Positions 25,122-32,471 of a stretch of DNA of 64,000 nt are shown here, one piece after another; within the stretch, counting starts at the first letter, position 1, and every line of letters begins with the position of its first letter. Position numbers and translations under genes: made by a program. Below the pieces are notes generated by a model. It ran no database searches, was not told the origin of the DNA, and saw only the letters and a program-made list of their open reading frames with translations. Origin of the DNA: Streptomyces sp. CB02366 (lineage in GTDB: Bacteria; Actinomycetota; Actinomycetes; Streptomycetales; Streptomycetaceae); assembly GCF_001905905.1 (NCBI RefSeq), contig NZ_LIVT01000014.1, forward strand, positions 1 to 64,000, given 5' to 3'.

Positions 25122-26254
25122 CGGTAGGCCAACTCTCGTACGACATCGTCACTCAGCACCTCGCCGGGCGGGGCGAAGCCAGGGTACGGGCCGCCCACGG
25201 GAACGGCGGCGAAGAGCTGCGGCAGCCCCGACCGGGCGTTGTGCACTTCGAACTCGACCCGGTAGTGCAGCGCTCCTGCTCCGCGGGCCCGCATCAAGAC
25301 GCCGGGCTCGATCCGCACCACGGTGCGCGGATCGGAGGGGAAGGGCAGGATCTCCTCGGCGCCGAACGTCGGTGAGTCCGTTCGCCGGTCGATGAGGTGC
25401 AGTTCGGCCTCGGGGCTTTCGTACAGCAGGGCGGACAGCCGCAGGGTCATGTTGGGGTGGACGCTGAAGTAGTCCGGCCACTCGGACCGGGGCGGGAAGA
25501 CCATGGTGTCGGCGAGGCCGCTGGAGACGTTGGCCCCGATACCGAAGGAGTCGTCGCGGATGGCCTGGTAGGAACCGGTCTCCACTGACACCGTGGCGAG
25601 CTTCGTGGTGGGCAGTTCCGGCTGGGACAGCGCCCGGTCGACGAAGTAGTGCAACTCCTGGTCGCCGATGGTGGCGGTGCCCACGACGCCTTGTTCCGTC
25701 GCTCCCCCCTGCCAGCTGCGCGACACCGCCTTGGCGATCAGGAACTGGGCCGGGACCGGCAGCTCCGTTGTGTTGGCGATGACCTCGGGCCGCGAGGAAC
25801 GCATCTCCGCAACGGGGTAGGTGGCGTTGTCCTCAAGGGGGTTCCAGGAGGTGGAAAGGTCCTCCGGGGCCAGGACCGAGTAGTCGTTGCGGGTGGTGAC
25901 GCTCTCGAGGTTTTCGAACCAGTGGGCGTAGCCGGGAGGAATGGCCAGCACGCAGGAGCCGTCGGCCGGCACATCGACCTCCAGCTTCCGGTCGTACTCC
26001 GGAGAGTTCGCACGGCAGTCGTACATGTGCACTTTCACCGTCGGTGCGGCGGCGTCCCCGTAGAAGGAGAGCCGGTCGTACTGCCCGAGGTGGATCGCGT
26101 ACTCCTCGTACGCGAAGTGCGGGCTGTGGACCATGTAGTGATACGGCCGGTCGTTACGTGACGAGCGGATGTGCCGCGCACCGGGCAGGCCAGCGTCGGA
26201 GCCGGTGCTGCGGGTCTTGGTCAGCATCAGCTGCGGCTTCGGGAGAGCGGACAT
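25118..26254 (-). CDS. RmlC-like double-cupin protein, copy B
   Basis: This 378-aa cytoplasmic protein has no signal peptide. The first half (about 20-130) resembles dTDP-4-dehydrorhamnose-3,5-epimerase-type cupins: YEEYAIHLGQYDRLSFYGD, KVHMYDCRANSPEYDRKLEVDVP, then CVLAIPPGYAHWFENLESVTTRNDY. The second half looks like a degenerate second cupin (VFPPRSEWPDYFSVHPNMTLRLSALLYE, VVRIEPGVLMRARG). It is a diverged paralogue of the gene at 27118-28350. The ATG has AGGAGGAA six bases upstream. Neither sugar-nucleotide genes nor a deoxysugar pathway are nearby, so rhamnose chemistry is unlikely; a peptide-modifying or binding role is inferred. Confidence 0.75.
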   Translation of the reverse strand: MSALPKPQLMLTKTRSTGSDAGLPGARHIRSSRNDRPYHYMVHSPHFAYEEYAIHLGQYDRLSFYGDAAAPTVKVHMYDCRANSPEYDRKLEVDVPADGSCVLAIPPGYAHWFENLESVTTRNDYSVLAPEDLSTSWNPLEDNATYPVAEMRSSRPEVIANTTELPVPAQFLIAKAVSRSWQGGATEQGVVGTATIGDQELHYFVDRALSQPELPTTKLATVSVETGSYQAIRDDSFGIGANVSSGLADTMVFPPRSEWPDYFSVHPNMTLRLSALLYESPEAELHLIDRRTDSPTFGAEEILPFPSDPRTVVRIEPGVLMRARGAGALHYRVEFEVHNARSGLPQLFAAVPVGGPYPGFAPPGEVLSDDVVRELAYR

Positions 26255-26274
26255 GCCGATTCCTCCTGGACGTG

Positions 26275-26312
26275 CGCGCGGGCGGGGCGCTGCGTGGCGC
26301 ACCCGCCCGCGC
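26275..26312 (-). terminator. hairpin after small gene copy 2 (attenuator-like)
   Basis: CGGGCGGG (26279-26286) pairs with CCCGCCCG (26302-26309) with flanking GC pairs, 13 bp after the 93-aa gene stops and just before the cupin B ribosome site. A matching hairpin follows the other copy. It could partly terminate transcription or stabilise the 3' end, raising output of the small protein over the enzyme. Confidence 0.55.
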
Positions 26313-26324
26313 ACGAGAACGGAC

Positions 26325-26606
26325 TTACTGAAGGGTGGTGACGGTGACGCCCGCCGGCAGAGCCGCCTTGAACTCGTCCAGGTTCTGGAACGCCTGGCTG
26401 GTGATCTGCTCCTCGGTCGCCGGGTCGATGACCGCCTTGACGATCTTGCCGAGGACGCTGCGGAAGAGCAGCGGGTTCTCGAAGTAGCCCTCGAGGGCGG
26501 AGGAGAGGCTCTCCAGCGCGGCGCGGCCGGCCGGGTCGGTGACGTCGGCGGTGATGTTCTGGAGCTCGTTCTTCCAGGCGGAGGTCTCGGTGGCGGTGAT
26601 GGTCAT
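26325..26606 (-). CDS. 93-aa acidic small protein, copy 2 (candidate precursor or partner peptide)
   Basis: This 93-aa protein begins MTITATETSAWKNELQNITA and ends LDEFKAALPAGVTVTTLQ. It differs from the 92-aa copy at 26838-27116 by only a handful of residues. It is helical and acidic, with no signal peptide, Cys or double-Gly site. The C-terminal PAGVTVTT faintly recalls nitrile-hydratase-leader peptides, but the match is weak. A GAAGGAAGG ribosome site precedes the ATG. Duplication, placement between two cupin genes and the following hairpin fit a high-copy substrate peptide or structural partner; the function is unknown. Confidence 0.75.
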   Translation of the reverse strand: MTITATETSAWKNELQNITADVTDPAGRAALESLSSALEGYFENPLLFRSVLGKIVKAVIDPATEEQITSQAFQNLDEFKAALPAGVTVTTLQ

Positions 26607-26636
26607 GTCAGCCTTCCTTCAGGAGAGTCGGTCGTG

Positions 26637-26775
26637 TGTGCCCGAGGCGGATCGCGTACTCCTCGTACGCGAAGCGCGGGCTGTGGACCATGTGGTGATA
26701 CGGCCGGTCGTTACGTGACGAGCGGATGTGCCGCGCCCGGGCAGGCCGACGTCGGAGCCGGTGCCGCGGGTCTCC
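26637..26775 (-). pseudogene. decayed duplicate of the cupin B 5' end
   Basis: This stretch is about 90 percent identical to 26076-26218, which encodes the N-terminal part of cupin B, but it has lost the start codon region through a deletion of about 40 bp and carries small indels. It is the left-over of the tandem duplication that made the second small gene. No protein can be produced from it. Confidence 0.8.
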
Positions 26776-26780
26776 TGGAC

Positions 26781-26824
26781 GTGCGCGCGGGTGGGTGCGT
26801 TGCGTGGCGCACCCACCCGTGCAC
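26781..26824 (-). terminator. hairpin after small gene copy 1 (attenuator-like)
   Basis: CGGGTGGGTGCG (26788-26799) and CGCACCCACCCG (26808-26819) form a perfect 12-bp stem with an 8-nt loop, 14 bp past the stop of the 92-aa gene. Compared with the hairpin at 26275-26312, a C-G pair has become T-A with both sides changed, so pairing is preserved. Confidence 0.6.
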
Positions 26825-26837
26825 GAGAACGGACCTG

Positions 26838-27116
26838 CTAGACGGTGGTGACGGTGACGCCCGCCGGCAGGGCCGCCTTGAACTCGTCCAGGTTCTGGAA
26901 GGCCTGGCTGGTGATCTGCTCCTCGGTCGCCGGGTCGATCATCGCCTGGGCGATCTTGCCGAGGACGCTGCGGAAGAGCAGCGGGTTCTCGAAGTAGCCC
27001 TCGAGGGCGGAGGAGAGGCTCTCCAGCGCGGCGCGGCCGGCCGGGTCGGTGACGTCGGCGGTGATGTTCTGGAGCTCGGTCTTCCAGGCGGTGGCCTCGG
27101 TGGCGGTGATGGTCAT
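26838..27116 (-). CDS. 92-aa acidic small protein, copy 1 (candidate precursor or partner peptide)
   Basis: This protein is a near-identical paralogue of the product of 26325-26606; differences cluster at SAWKNEL/TAWKTEL and GKIVKAV/GKIAQAM. Its ATG lies one base after the TGA of cupin A, with the AAGGAAG ribosome site inside the end of that gene, so translation is tightly coupled to cupin A. Like copy 2 it is followed by a strong hairpin. The organisation suggests that the original order was cupin A, small gene, cupin B. Confidence 0.78.
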   Translation of the reverse strand: MTITATEATAWKTELQNITADVTDPAGRAALESLSSALEGYFENPLLFRSVLGKIAQAMIDPATEEQITSQAFQNLDEFKAALPAGVTVTTV

Positions 27117-27117
27117 G

Positions 27118-28350
27118 TCAGGCTTCCTTTCGGTTGGTGAGCGCGATTGCCTGCGCCTCCATGCGCGCGAGCGCGTGGAAGGCAGGCCCAGGCAGGTAGC
27201 GGTCGCTGTCCTGCGTAGGTCTGCTGGGGCCGAGCTCGGCCTGGGTCGCAGTGGTGACGTCGCTGCCGAGCCGGTGCTCAGGACCCCAGGGGCGGTCGAG
27301 GAGCTCCATCTCGGCGCGCAGCCAGATGCGGCCGTGGCCGGTCAGCCGGTACCAGGTGCCGGGGGGAACCGTGACACCGATCGTGGGGTCACCGAGGTCG
27401 ATGACCGAGTGCTCGCCGTCGGCGTGCACGATCTCGATCCGGGCGTCGGTGCTGCCGGCGAGCCAGGTGAGGCGGCGGCGGGAGTACTCGTGGCGCACGA
27501 ACCGCTCGGGTGTGCCGTTGAGCCGGACTTCCCAGGCGTCCGAAGTGCAGGTGTCGGTCGAGGGCACCACGGTGAAGGACTCGGGCCCGGTCAGTACGAA
27601 GTTGTTCTCGCTGATCAGCCCGTGGGCGTCTTGCTTCACCTCGGCGACGCGCCAGTCCGGACGGACCATGGCGTAGGTGGACTCGCCGGCGATGGAGACG
27701 CGATAGCGAGCGGCGTACGCGTTGTGGGACAGGGCGTTCGTGCGCTGCGCCATCCGCGACATCAGCAGGTGCGCGGACACGGGCAGTCGGTGTCGGTTCG
27801 TCTGCACCACCGGGGCGGTGTCCGAGGTCCGGGGGAAGGAGATCAGGTCGTTGTCCGGCTCCCAGTGGGGGTTGGCGTCCGCGTACCACACCGGCTCGTC
27901 CCGGGTGACGACGCCGCCGAGACCGTCGAGGGTGTGCGCCACCCCTTTGGGGATGATGAGCACACGGTAGGGCGATACGGTCAACTCGATGGTGATCTCC
28001 GCACCGGGCCGGCCCACGTCGTTGCGGCAGTCGATGAGGTGGACGCTGATGTTCTGGCCCTCACCGAAGAAGGTCAGCCGGTCGTCCTGGCCGACGTGTA
28101 TGCCGTAGGTGGAGTAGGTGAACTCCTGCTCGTGGGTGACGTAGTCGGTGATGCCGGGACCGGTGGTGATGCGGGTGATGCGGGCAACACCGTTGGTGCC
28201 GTCGCCTTCGGTGACGTTGGTGCTCTCCAGCCGAACGCCGGGAAGAGGGAAGTCCAGGTCGTTGACGTCAGCGGGAACCTGGAAGGTGCCGATGTGGTGT
28301 CGCTCGGCATTGCGGTCGAGAGCAGGCGGGGCGTCGGCTGTTTCGAGCAT
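27118..28350 (-). CDS. RmlC-like double-cupin protein, copy A
   Basis: This 410-aa protein has an N-terminal RmlC-like cupin region (about 60-160): FTYSTYGIHVGQDDRLTFFGEGQNISVHLIDCRND, then YRVLIIPKGVAHTLDGLGGVVTRDE, which parallels IPPGYAHWF in copy B. A second beta-rich half follows (about 255-350, GVTVPPGTWYRLTGHGRIWLRAEMEL). The His of KGVAH may be a metal or general-base residue. AAAGGAA lies six bases before the ATG. It is paired with the directly following 92-aa gene. Substrate unknown. Confidence 0.75.
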   Translation of the reverse strand: MLETADAPPALDRNAERHHIGTFQVPADVNDLDFPLPGVRLESTNVTEGDGTNGVARITRITTGPGITDYVTHEQEFTYSTYGIHVGQDDRLTFFGEGQNISVHLIDCRNDVGRPGAEITIELTVSPYRVLIIPKGVAHTLDGLGGVVTRDEPVWYADANPHWEPDNDLISFPRTSDTAPVVQTNRHRLPVSAHLLMSRMAQRTNALSHNAYAARYRVSIAGESTYAMVRPDWRVAEVKQDAHGLISENNFVLTGPESFTVVPSTDTCTSDAWEVRLNGTPERFVRHEYSRRRLTWLAGSTDARIEIVHADGEHSVIDLGDPTIGVTVPPGTWYRLTGHGRIWLRAEMELLDRPWGPEHRLGSDVTTATQAELGPSRPTQDSDRYLPGPAFHALARMEAQAIALTNRKEA

Positions 28351-28409
28351 GGTTGTTCCTTTCTCGAGTCGGTCGAGCGGTGTTGCGCCAGGGCGCAGGT
28401 GCGAACCGG

Positions 28410-28670
28410 TCAGTCGGTGAGGCGCCAGGAGGCGAACGCCGGCTCATGGGAAAGGGCGCGCTCGCAAACGGCGCGGGCGGCGAGCAGGGCTTCGGCTTCG
28501 CACCCGGACAGGACGAAGAAGACGACATCGATATGGCCCTGGCGGGACCGCGCCCACACGTGCTCCACACCGTCGGCGGGCGTGCACTGCGCCATGAGGA
28601 CTGCGGAGGGTGTTTCCAGGTCCTTGAGCACCCCTGGAGAACGGACCAGCCGCATAGTGATCATGTGCAT
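28410..28670 (-). CDS. small protein of the peptide operon, 86 aa
   Basis: This 86-residue protein begins MHMITMRLVRSPGVLKDLET, with central VEHVWARSRQGHIDVVFFVLSG and C-terminal helix AALLAARAVCERALS-like. The alternating beta-alpha-beta pattern suggests a ferredoxin-like small fold. AGGAGG lies six bases before the ATG, and the long in-frame extension upstream is excluded because it overlaps the secreted-peptide gene. It lies between the secreted repeat peptide and cupin A. Function unknown. Confidence 0.65.
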   Translation of the reverse strand: MHMITMRLVRSPGVLKDLETPSAVLMAQCTPADGVEHVWARSRQGHIDVVFFVLSGCEAEALLAARAVCERALSHEPAFASWRLTD

Positions 28671-28717
28671 CACAACCTCCTGACGCGCCCTCACCGGTGG
28701 GGGTGGGGCACGGGATG

Positions 28718-28975
28718 TCAACCGGCCCTGAGCGTGCCGCCGGGGCTCTTCGGGGCGCCCCAACCGAATCCGTCGTCGAGCAGCGTGCCGCCGGGGTTCT
28801 TCGGGGTGCCCCAGCCGAATCCGTCGTCGAGCGTCGTCTGCTGGGACCGCCGCCCGAACCCGTCGTCGGCCATCGCGTAGGGGGCGCCGTGTGCTTCCTG
28901 AGCAGCGGACGACGTGACACCGGCTGCGGTCAGGACCGCTATGGACGCGATGACCACTGCGATGGCTCGGGACAT
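28718..28975 (-). CDS. secreted repeat peptide, 85 aa, first gene of peptide operon
   Basis: The N-terminus MSRAIAVVIASIAVLTAAGV followed by TSSAAQ is a clear Sec signal peptide with likely cleavage near residue 25. The mature part carries three repeats starting DDGFG: residues 37-49 (DDGFGRRSQQTTL), 50-65 (DDGFGWGTPKNPGGTL) and 67-82 (DDGFGWGAPKSPGGTL). The last two repeat with a 51-bp DNA period. No Cys is present. It is the first gene of the leftward operon and faces the divergent regulator. It could be a signalling peptide, a multi-core precursor or a surface peptide; I know no family. Confidence 0.75.
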   Translation of the reverse strand: MSRAIAVVIASIAVLTAAGVTSSAAQEAHGAPYAMADDGFGRRSQQTTLDDGFGWGTPKNPGGTLLDDGFGWGAPKSPGGTLRAG

Positions 28976-29104
28976 GACAATCCCACCCCTCGTTGACGAC
29001 TGGTTTGGAGGAAATCTCCGCTACACCCTGGTTTCGGTGTGTTGCGGCCGATGACGTAAGACTCGCGCATGCAACCGGCCGTGTCACCGGGGGCTCGATG
29101 TCCT

Positions 29105-29123
29105 CAAGGTGCATGGCACCTTG
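29105..29123. promoter_or_regulatory. perfect inverted repeat between divergent operon and regulator
   Basis: CAAGGTGC and GCACCTTG arms flank ATG, giving a 19-bp palindrome with 8-bp perfect arms. It lies 117 bp from the regulator start and 130 bp from the secreted-peptide start, in the only shared intergenic region, so it is a good candidate operator for the TrmB/LuxR-type regulator. Confidence 0.5.
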
Positions 29124-29239
29124 GCGTCATGCGACCGGTAAGAGCGCAGTTCAAGACAGGCGAAGCGGAATGGAGACTTCCCGGGGACGCGTGTGGGAAT
29201 GTTTTTGCTCGCAGGATTGAGCCGGTCCACGGAGGTGCC

Positions 29240-30214
29240 ATGCTGCAGTCACTCGGGGTGTCGCTGAAGGCGGAAACCGTCTACCGAGCCGCACTCCAAC
29301 ATCAGCACCACGGGGTCTCCGCGCTGGCCACCACCACCGGGTTGACGGAAACCGAGGTCCGAACCGCGCTGGACGAGCTGGCCGAACTCGCACTGCTCAA
29401 GCCGTCCGCCCAGGTCGACGGGAAGCTCCGCCCCGTCAGTCCCGACGTGGGACTGGCCAAGCTTCTGGCGTCGGCGGAGGCCCAAGTGGCTTTGCAGCAG
29501 GCGAAAATGAAAGAAGCCCGTGCGGAGATAGCGGCCATCACCGCTGAGCACCAGCGCGCTTGGCCCTTCGACGGGGCCATCCGGCTCGACGGTCTGGATG
29601 CCATCCGAAGCCGCCTCGAGGAGTTGCAGCGCACCGCGGAGTTCGAGTGCCTCTCGCTCAATCCCGGTGGAGCTCACAAGCCCGAGGCCCGTCAGGCCGC
29701 CGGTCCGCTCAACGAGGAAGCCCTCAAGCGCGGCGTCACGATCCGCGCGGTATGCCAGGACAGTTTCCGCAACAACTCCGACACCCTCGCCTACGCGCGC
29801 TGGCTCGTGGAACTCGGCAGCGAGATGCGCTCCGTGCCGGCGGTCCCGATCCAGATGGTCATCGTCGACCGCCGGATCGCCCTGTTGCCGGTCCAGCCCG
29901 ACGATCCCCGTGCCGGCGCTCTGGAGGTCCGCAGCCCCGCCATCGTGGCCGCGCTGCACGCGCTCTTCGAACAGGTATGGGAGAACGGGCTCCCCTTCGG
30001 TCAGCAGGTACCGCGAGACGAGACCGGGTGCACACCGGCGGAAAGGGAGCTCCTGCAGGGGGCGGCCGCCGGCGACACCGACGAGACCGCAGCGCGGAAG
30101 CTGGGGGTGTCCTTGCGAACCGTGCGCCGCATGATGTCCCAGCTCATGGAACGCCTCGACGCTGCGAGCAGATTCCAAGCAGGCGTCAACGCGGCCAAGC
30201 GCGGGTGGCTGTAG
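29240..30214 (+). CDS. TrmB/LuxR-type transcriptional regulator, divergent from peptide operon
   Basis: This 324-aa protein has an N-terminal winged-helix region (about 20-60: HHGVSALATTTGLTETEVRTALDELAELAL), a central phospholipase-D-like or ligand-binding region (FECLSLNPGGAHKPEARQAA to VPIQMVIVDRRIALLPVQP), and a C-terminal LuxR-type HTH (about 262-306: ERELLQGAAAGDTDETAARKLGVSLRTVRRMMSQLMERL). Regulators with this architecture often sit beside actinobacterial natural-product and peptide clusters. ATG 29240 with GGAGG upstream is preferred over earlier in-frame codons. It likely controls the leftward operon through the palindrome at 29105. Confidence 0.85.
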   Translation: MLQSLGVSLKAETVYRAALQHQHHGVSALATTTGLTETEVRTALDELAELALLKPSAQVDGKLRPVSPDVGLAKLLASAEAQVALQQAKMKEARAEIAAITAEHQRAWPFDGAIRLDGLDAIRSRLEELQRTAEFECLSLNPGGAHKPEARQAAGPLNEEALKRGVTIRAVCQDSFRNNSDTLAYARWLVELGSEMRSVPAVPIQMVIVDRRIALLPVQPDDPRAGALEVRSPAIVAALHALFEQVWENGLPFGQQVPRDETGCTPAERELLQGAAAGDTDETAARKLGVSLRTVRRMMSQLMERLDAASRFQAGVNAAKRGWL

Positions 30215-30265
30215 CCCCTACGGTGACCATGAAGACCTCGTCGAGAGTTCCAGGCCCGCGCCGAG

Positions 30266-30496
30266 GTGAAGCACTGCACACCGGCTGCCGTGCAGGAACC
30301 GGCCGATCGAAAGGCGGCGTTGAACAAGAAGCCGGCTGATGCGACGGAAGCCTCGGCCAGGGAACGCGCCGTCACCGCCGCACTGCGCCGGATCACCGCC
30401 GAACTCGACCTGGAGCTAGGCCAGGCCCGCGAGGAACTCGGGCGATCCGGGAAGGCCGCCCGTCTCCCCGCTCCGCGGCGACCAGCGCGTCGGTGA
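30266..30496 (+). CDS. possible small charged protein, 76 aa
   Basis: A GTG-initiated frame encodes a Lys/Arg/Glu-rich helical peptide (ERAVTAALRRITAELDLELG). There is no clear ribosome site and codon bias is only moderate, so this may not be a gene. The 471-bp stretch 30215-30685 shows nothing else. Confidence 0.25.
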   Translation: MKHCTPAAVQEPADRKAALNKKPADATEASARERAVTAALRRITAELDLELGQAREELGRSGKAARLPAPRRPARR

Positions 30497-30685
30497 CCGT
30501 ACTTTCGAACCGAAACTGCGAGCCGAAAGCGGCCGAGGCATGCCCGGGTTCGGCAGTCCTCGCACAGCGACTCGTCCGGCGGCAGGCGCTGGTGAGCCGG
30601 GAGGCGGGACGGGGGTGCTGCGGGGCACAACCCACGTGCGGACCGGCCTGCCCGCGTGATAGTCCTCCTGACCGTGGAGGATCTC

Positions 30686-31246
30686 GTGACAGCGCGGCTC
30701 GTACTGCATCCCCTGTCCATCCCCGAAGCGCGACGACTGGTGATGGGTGCGGCGGGCGAGCGTACCCACGGGGAGCCGTGGGCGCCCGGATACCCGGATG
30801 AAGGCGATGTGGCGGGCGCCAGGCGGTTCTTGCGCAGCTGTGCGAGCACCGGCGACCCGCAGCCCTTCGGCCCGTACGAGATCCGGCGCCGGCAGGACGG
30901 GCTCGCCGTCGGCGGTGTGGCCTTCCACGGCCTTGCCGACGACAGGGGGATCGTCACCATCGGCTACGGCCTGGTCCCCTCGGCACAGGGCAGGGGATAC
31001 GCCACCGAAGCGCTCCGGGCACTGCTGGAGTTCGCCCGCGCCAACGGCGTGAAAGGGGTGAAGGGCGACACAGATCAGCAGAATGTCGCGTCCCAGCGAG
31101 TGATGAACGCCGTGGGCATGTGCTTGGTCGCGCAGGATGACCGGCTCAAGTACTACCGGATCTCCTGGCCCGACGGGCCTGCCACCGCCGTACCCGGCGA
31201 CGCCGAGCCGAGTGGAGAGCCGAGCGGTCCTGCCGCACCGGGGTGA
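30686..31246 (+). CDS. GNAT-family N-acetyltransferase
   Basis: This 186-aa protein has the GNAT fold: N-terminal VTARLVLHPLSIPEARRLV, central YEIRRRQDGLAVGGVAFHG, and acetyl-CoA-binding IGYGLVPSAQGRGYATEALRALLEFA (Q/RxxGxG/A equivalent QGRGYA), followed by NVASQRVMNAVGM. It is closest in pattern to RimJ/RimL-type enzymes acting on ribosomal or other protein N-termini or small amines. GTG 30686 is chosen because GGAGG lies five bases upstream. The 3' end overlaps a dioxygenase relic on the other strand. Confidence 0.85.
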   Translation: MTARLVLHPLSIPEARRLVMGAAGERTHGEPWAPGYPDEGDVAGARRFLRSCASTGDPQPFGPYEIRRRQDGLAVGGVAFHGLADDRGIVTIGYGLVPSAQGRGYATEALRALLEFARANGVKGVKGDTDQQNVASQRVMNAVGMCLVAQDDRLKYYRISWPDGPATAVPGDAEPSGEPSGPAAPG

Positions 31247-31680
31247 CGGGGCGGCAGGACACCTCGCTGTTCACCTGGGTCCGGTCTGGCCCACAGCTCG
31301 ATCACGGCCTGGCCGTATCCGTGCTCGTACTGCTCGGAGGCCGGGCGGCCGGGCCGCTCCGGAATCCGAACCAGGGCCCGCTTCAGCCGGCGGTCGGCGC
31401 CGTCGTACCGGGCTCGGAAGGGCACTCGGCCGTGCACGGCCACGTCGTTGTCCACCACCAGGGCGTCCCCGGGTTCCAGAACGACGTCGGGGGACGCCCG
31501 CACCAGCGCCTCCTCCAGCCGCCGGCACGCCGCACGGCAGGCCTCGGCCGAGCGGTCCCCCTGGGGCAGGCCGGGTCGAAGCGCAGAGTGAGCCCCTCCG
31601 GGGATTCCCGCGGCGTGTGCAAGGGGGAAGGCGTCCGTCCAAGCGTGGTGAAGCCGCTTGCCGGTGGAGCCGGCAAGGGC
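31153..31680 (-). pseudogene. frameshifted TauD/clavaminate-synthase-like Fe(II)/2OG dioxygenase relic
   Basis: One frame gives ASGFTTLGRTPSPLHTPRES, then GLTLRFDPACPRG. After a one-base shift at the CCCCAGGGGG run near 31562 the adjacent frame continues DRSAEACRAACRRLEEALVR, then DVVLEPGDALVVDNDVAVHG and RVPFRARYDGADRRLKRALV. The second part carries the distal His and the following Arg region typical of the family (VVDNxxxVHGRxPFxxRYDG). The N-terminal half with the HxD motif is not recognisable. The gene is therefore broken and truncated. It fills most of the 633-bp gap 31247-31879. Confidence 0.7.
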
Positions 31681-31879
31681 GTGTCCATACCACCCGGGCG
31701 CCGGCCCTCCGCCGCTGGACCGGCTTCAGCCCGCCGGCGCCACGATCGCCCCCCCGGGACGCCGTGGCGCTCCAGGAGACCGGCGACGAAGCGGTCCGTC
31801 CCGTCGTCTCCACGGGCGGAGCCGGCGGCTCCGGTGGCGCGGGAAGGCCCCGCGTGCGGCGGGGTCCGCTCCCGCCGGT

Positions 31880-32392
31880 TCAGGCCCCCACCGTCCCGTC
31901 CACGCCCTCCCGGAGCAGGTCCGCGTGGCCGTTGTGGCGGCCGTACTCCAACAGCACGTGCACCATCACCATCCGCAACGAGACCTCCTTCTCCCAGCGC
32001 GGCTGACGCCCCACCAGGTCCAGCGACGCCGCCTCCCGCTCGATCCGGCGCGAGTTCTCCACCTCCGCCTGCCAGGCGGCGAACGCCTCGGCCCGGGTCG
32101 CGGTGCTCGCGTCGTACGCGGCCTGGAAGTCGAAGGGTTTCCGCGACCAGACCATCGGGGCCGATGCGTCCTCGAACACCCTGCGGAACCAGGCGCGTTC
32201 CACCTCCGCCAGATGCCGTACGAGCGCCAGCAGCGACAACGTGGAGGGCGGCATCGACCGCTCGCGCAGCTCCTCGTCGTCCAGTCCCGCGCACTTCATC
32301 GCCAGGGTGTCCCGCTGGTAGTCGAGAAAGGCCCGCAGCGTTTCGCGCTCGCTCCCCAGCAGCGGAGGTGCGATCCGGTCATCGGTCGTCAT
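31880..32392 (-). CDS. DinB-family (DUF664) protein
   Basis: This 170-aa protein matches DUF664/DinB: ERETLRAFLDYQRDTLAMKCAGLDDEELRER, then STLSLLALVRHLAEVERAWFRRVF with the first metal-site His, and finally LRMVMVHVLLEYGRHNGHADLLREGVDG with the second His group (EYGRHNGHAD). Such proteins are four-helix bundles, some acting as mycothiol-dependent transferases. ATG 32392 has GGGGAA six bases upstream. It stands alone. Confidence 0.88.
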   Translation of the reverse strand: MTTDDRIAPPLLGSERETLRAFLDYQRDTLAMKCAGLDDEELRERSMPPSTLSLLALVRHLAEVERAWFRRVFEDASAPMVWSRKPFDFQAAYDASTATRAEAFAAWQAEVENSRRIEREAASLDLVGRQPRWEKEVSLRMVMVHVLLEYGRHNGHADLLREGVDGTVGA

Positions 32393-32471
32393 GATGTTCC
32401 CCAGTCCGTGTGCAGGCCGACAGTATGACCGGGCGGCGTGCGGCCCGCGCCGGGCGGGCCGCACGAGCGGC

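Noticed and set aside
26325..27116. Assigning the 92/93-aa proteins to the nitrile-hydratase-leader peptide family
   Set aside because: Only a short C-terminal PAGVTVTT-like resemblance; no double-Gly site and no matching maturation enzymes.
25118..28350. Calling the two cupin proteins dTDP-4-dehydrorhamnose 3,5-epimerases
   Set aside because: They are about twice the usual length, share only cupin-type motifs, and no deoxysugar gene is present.
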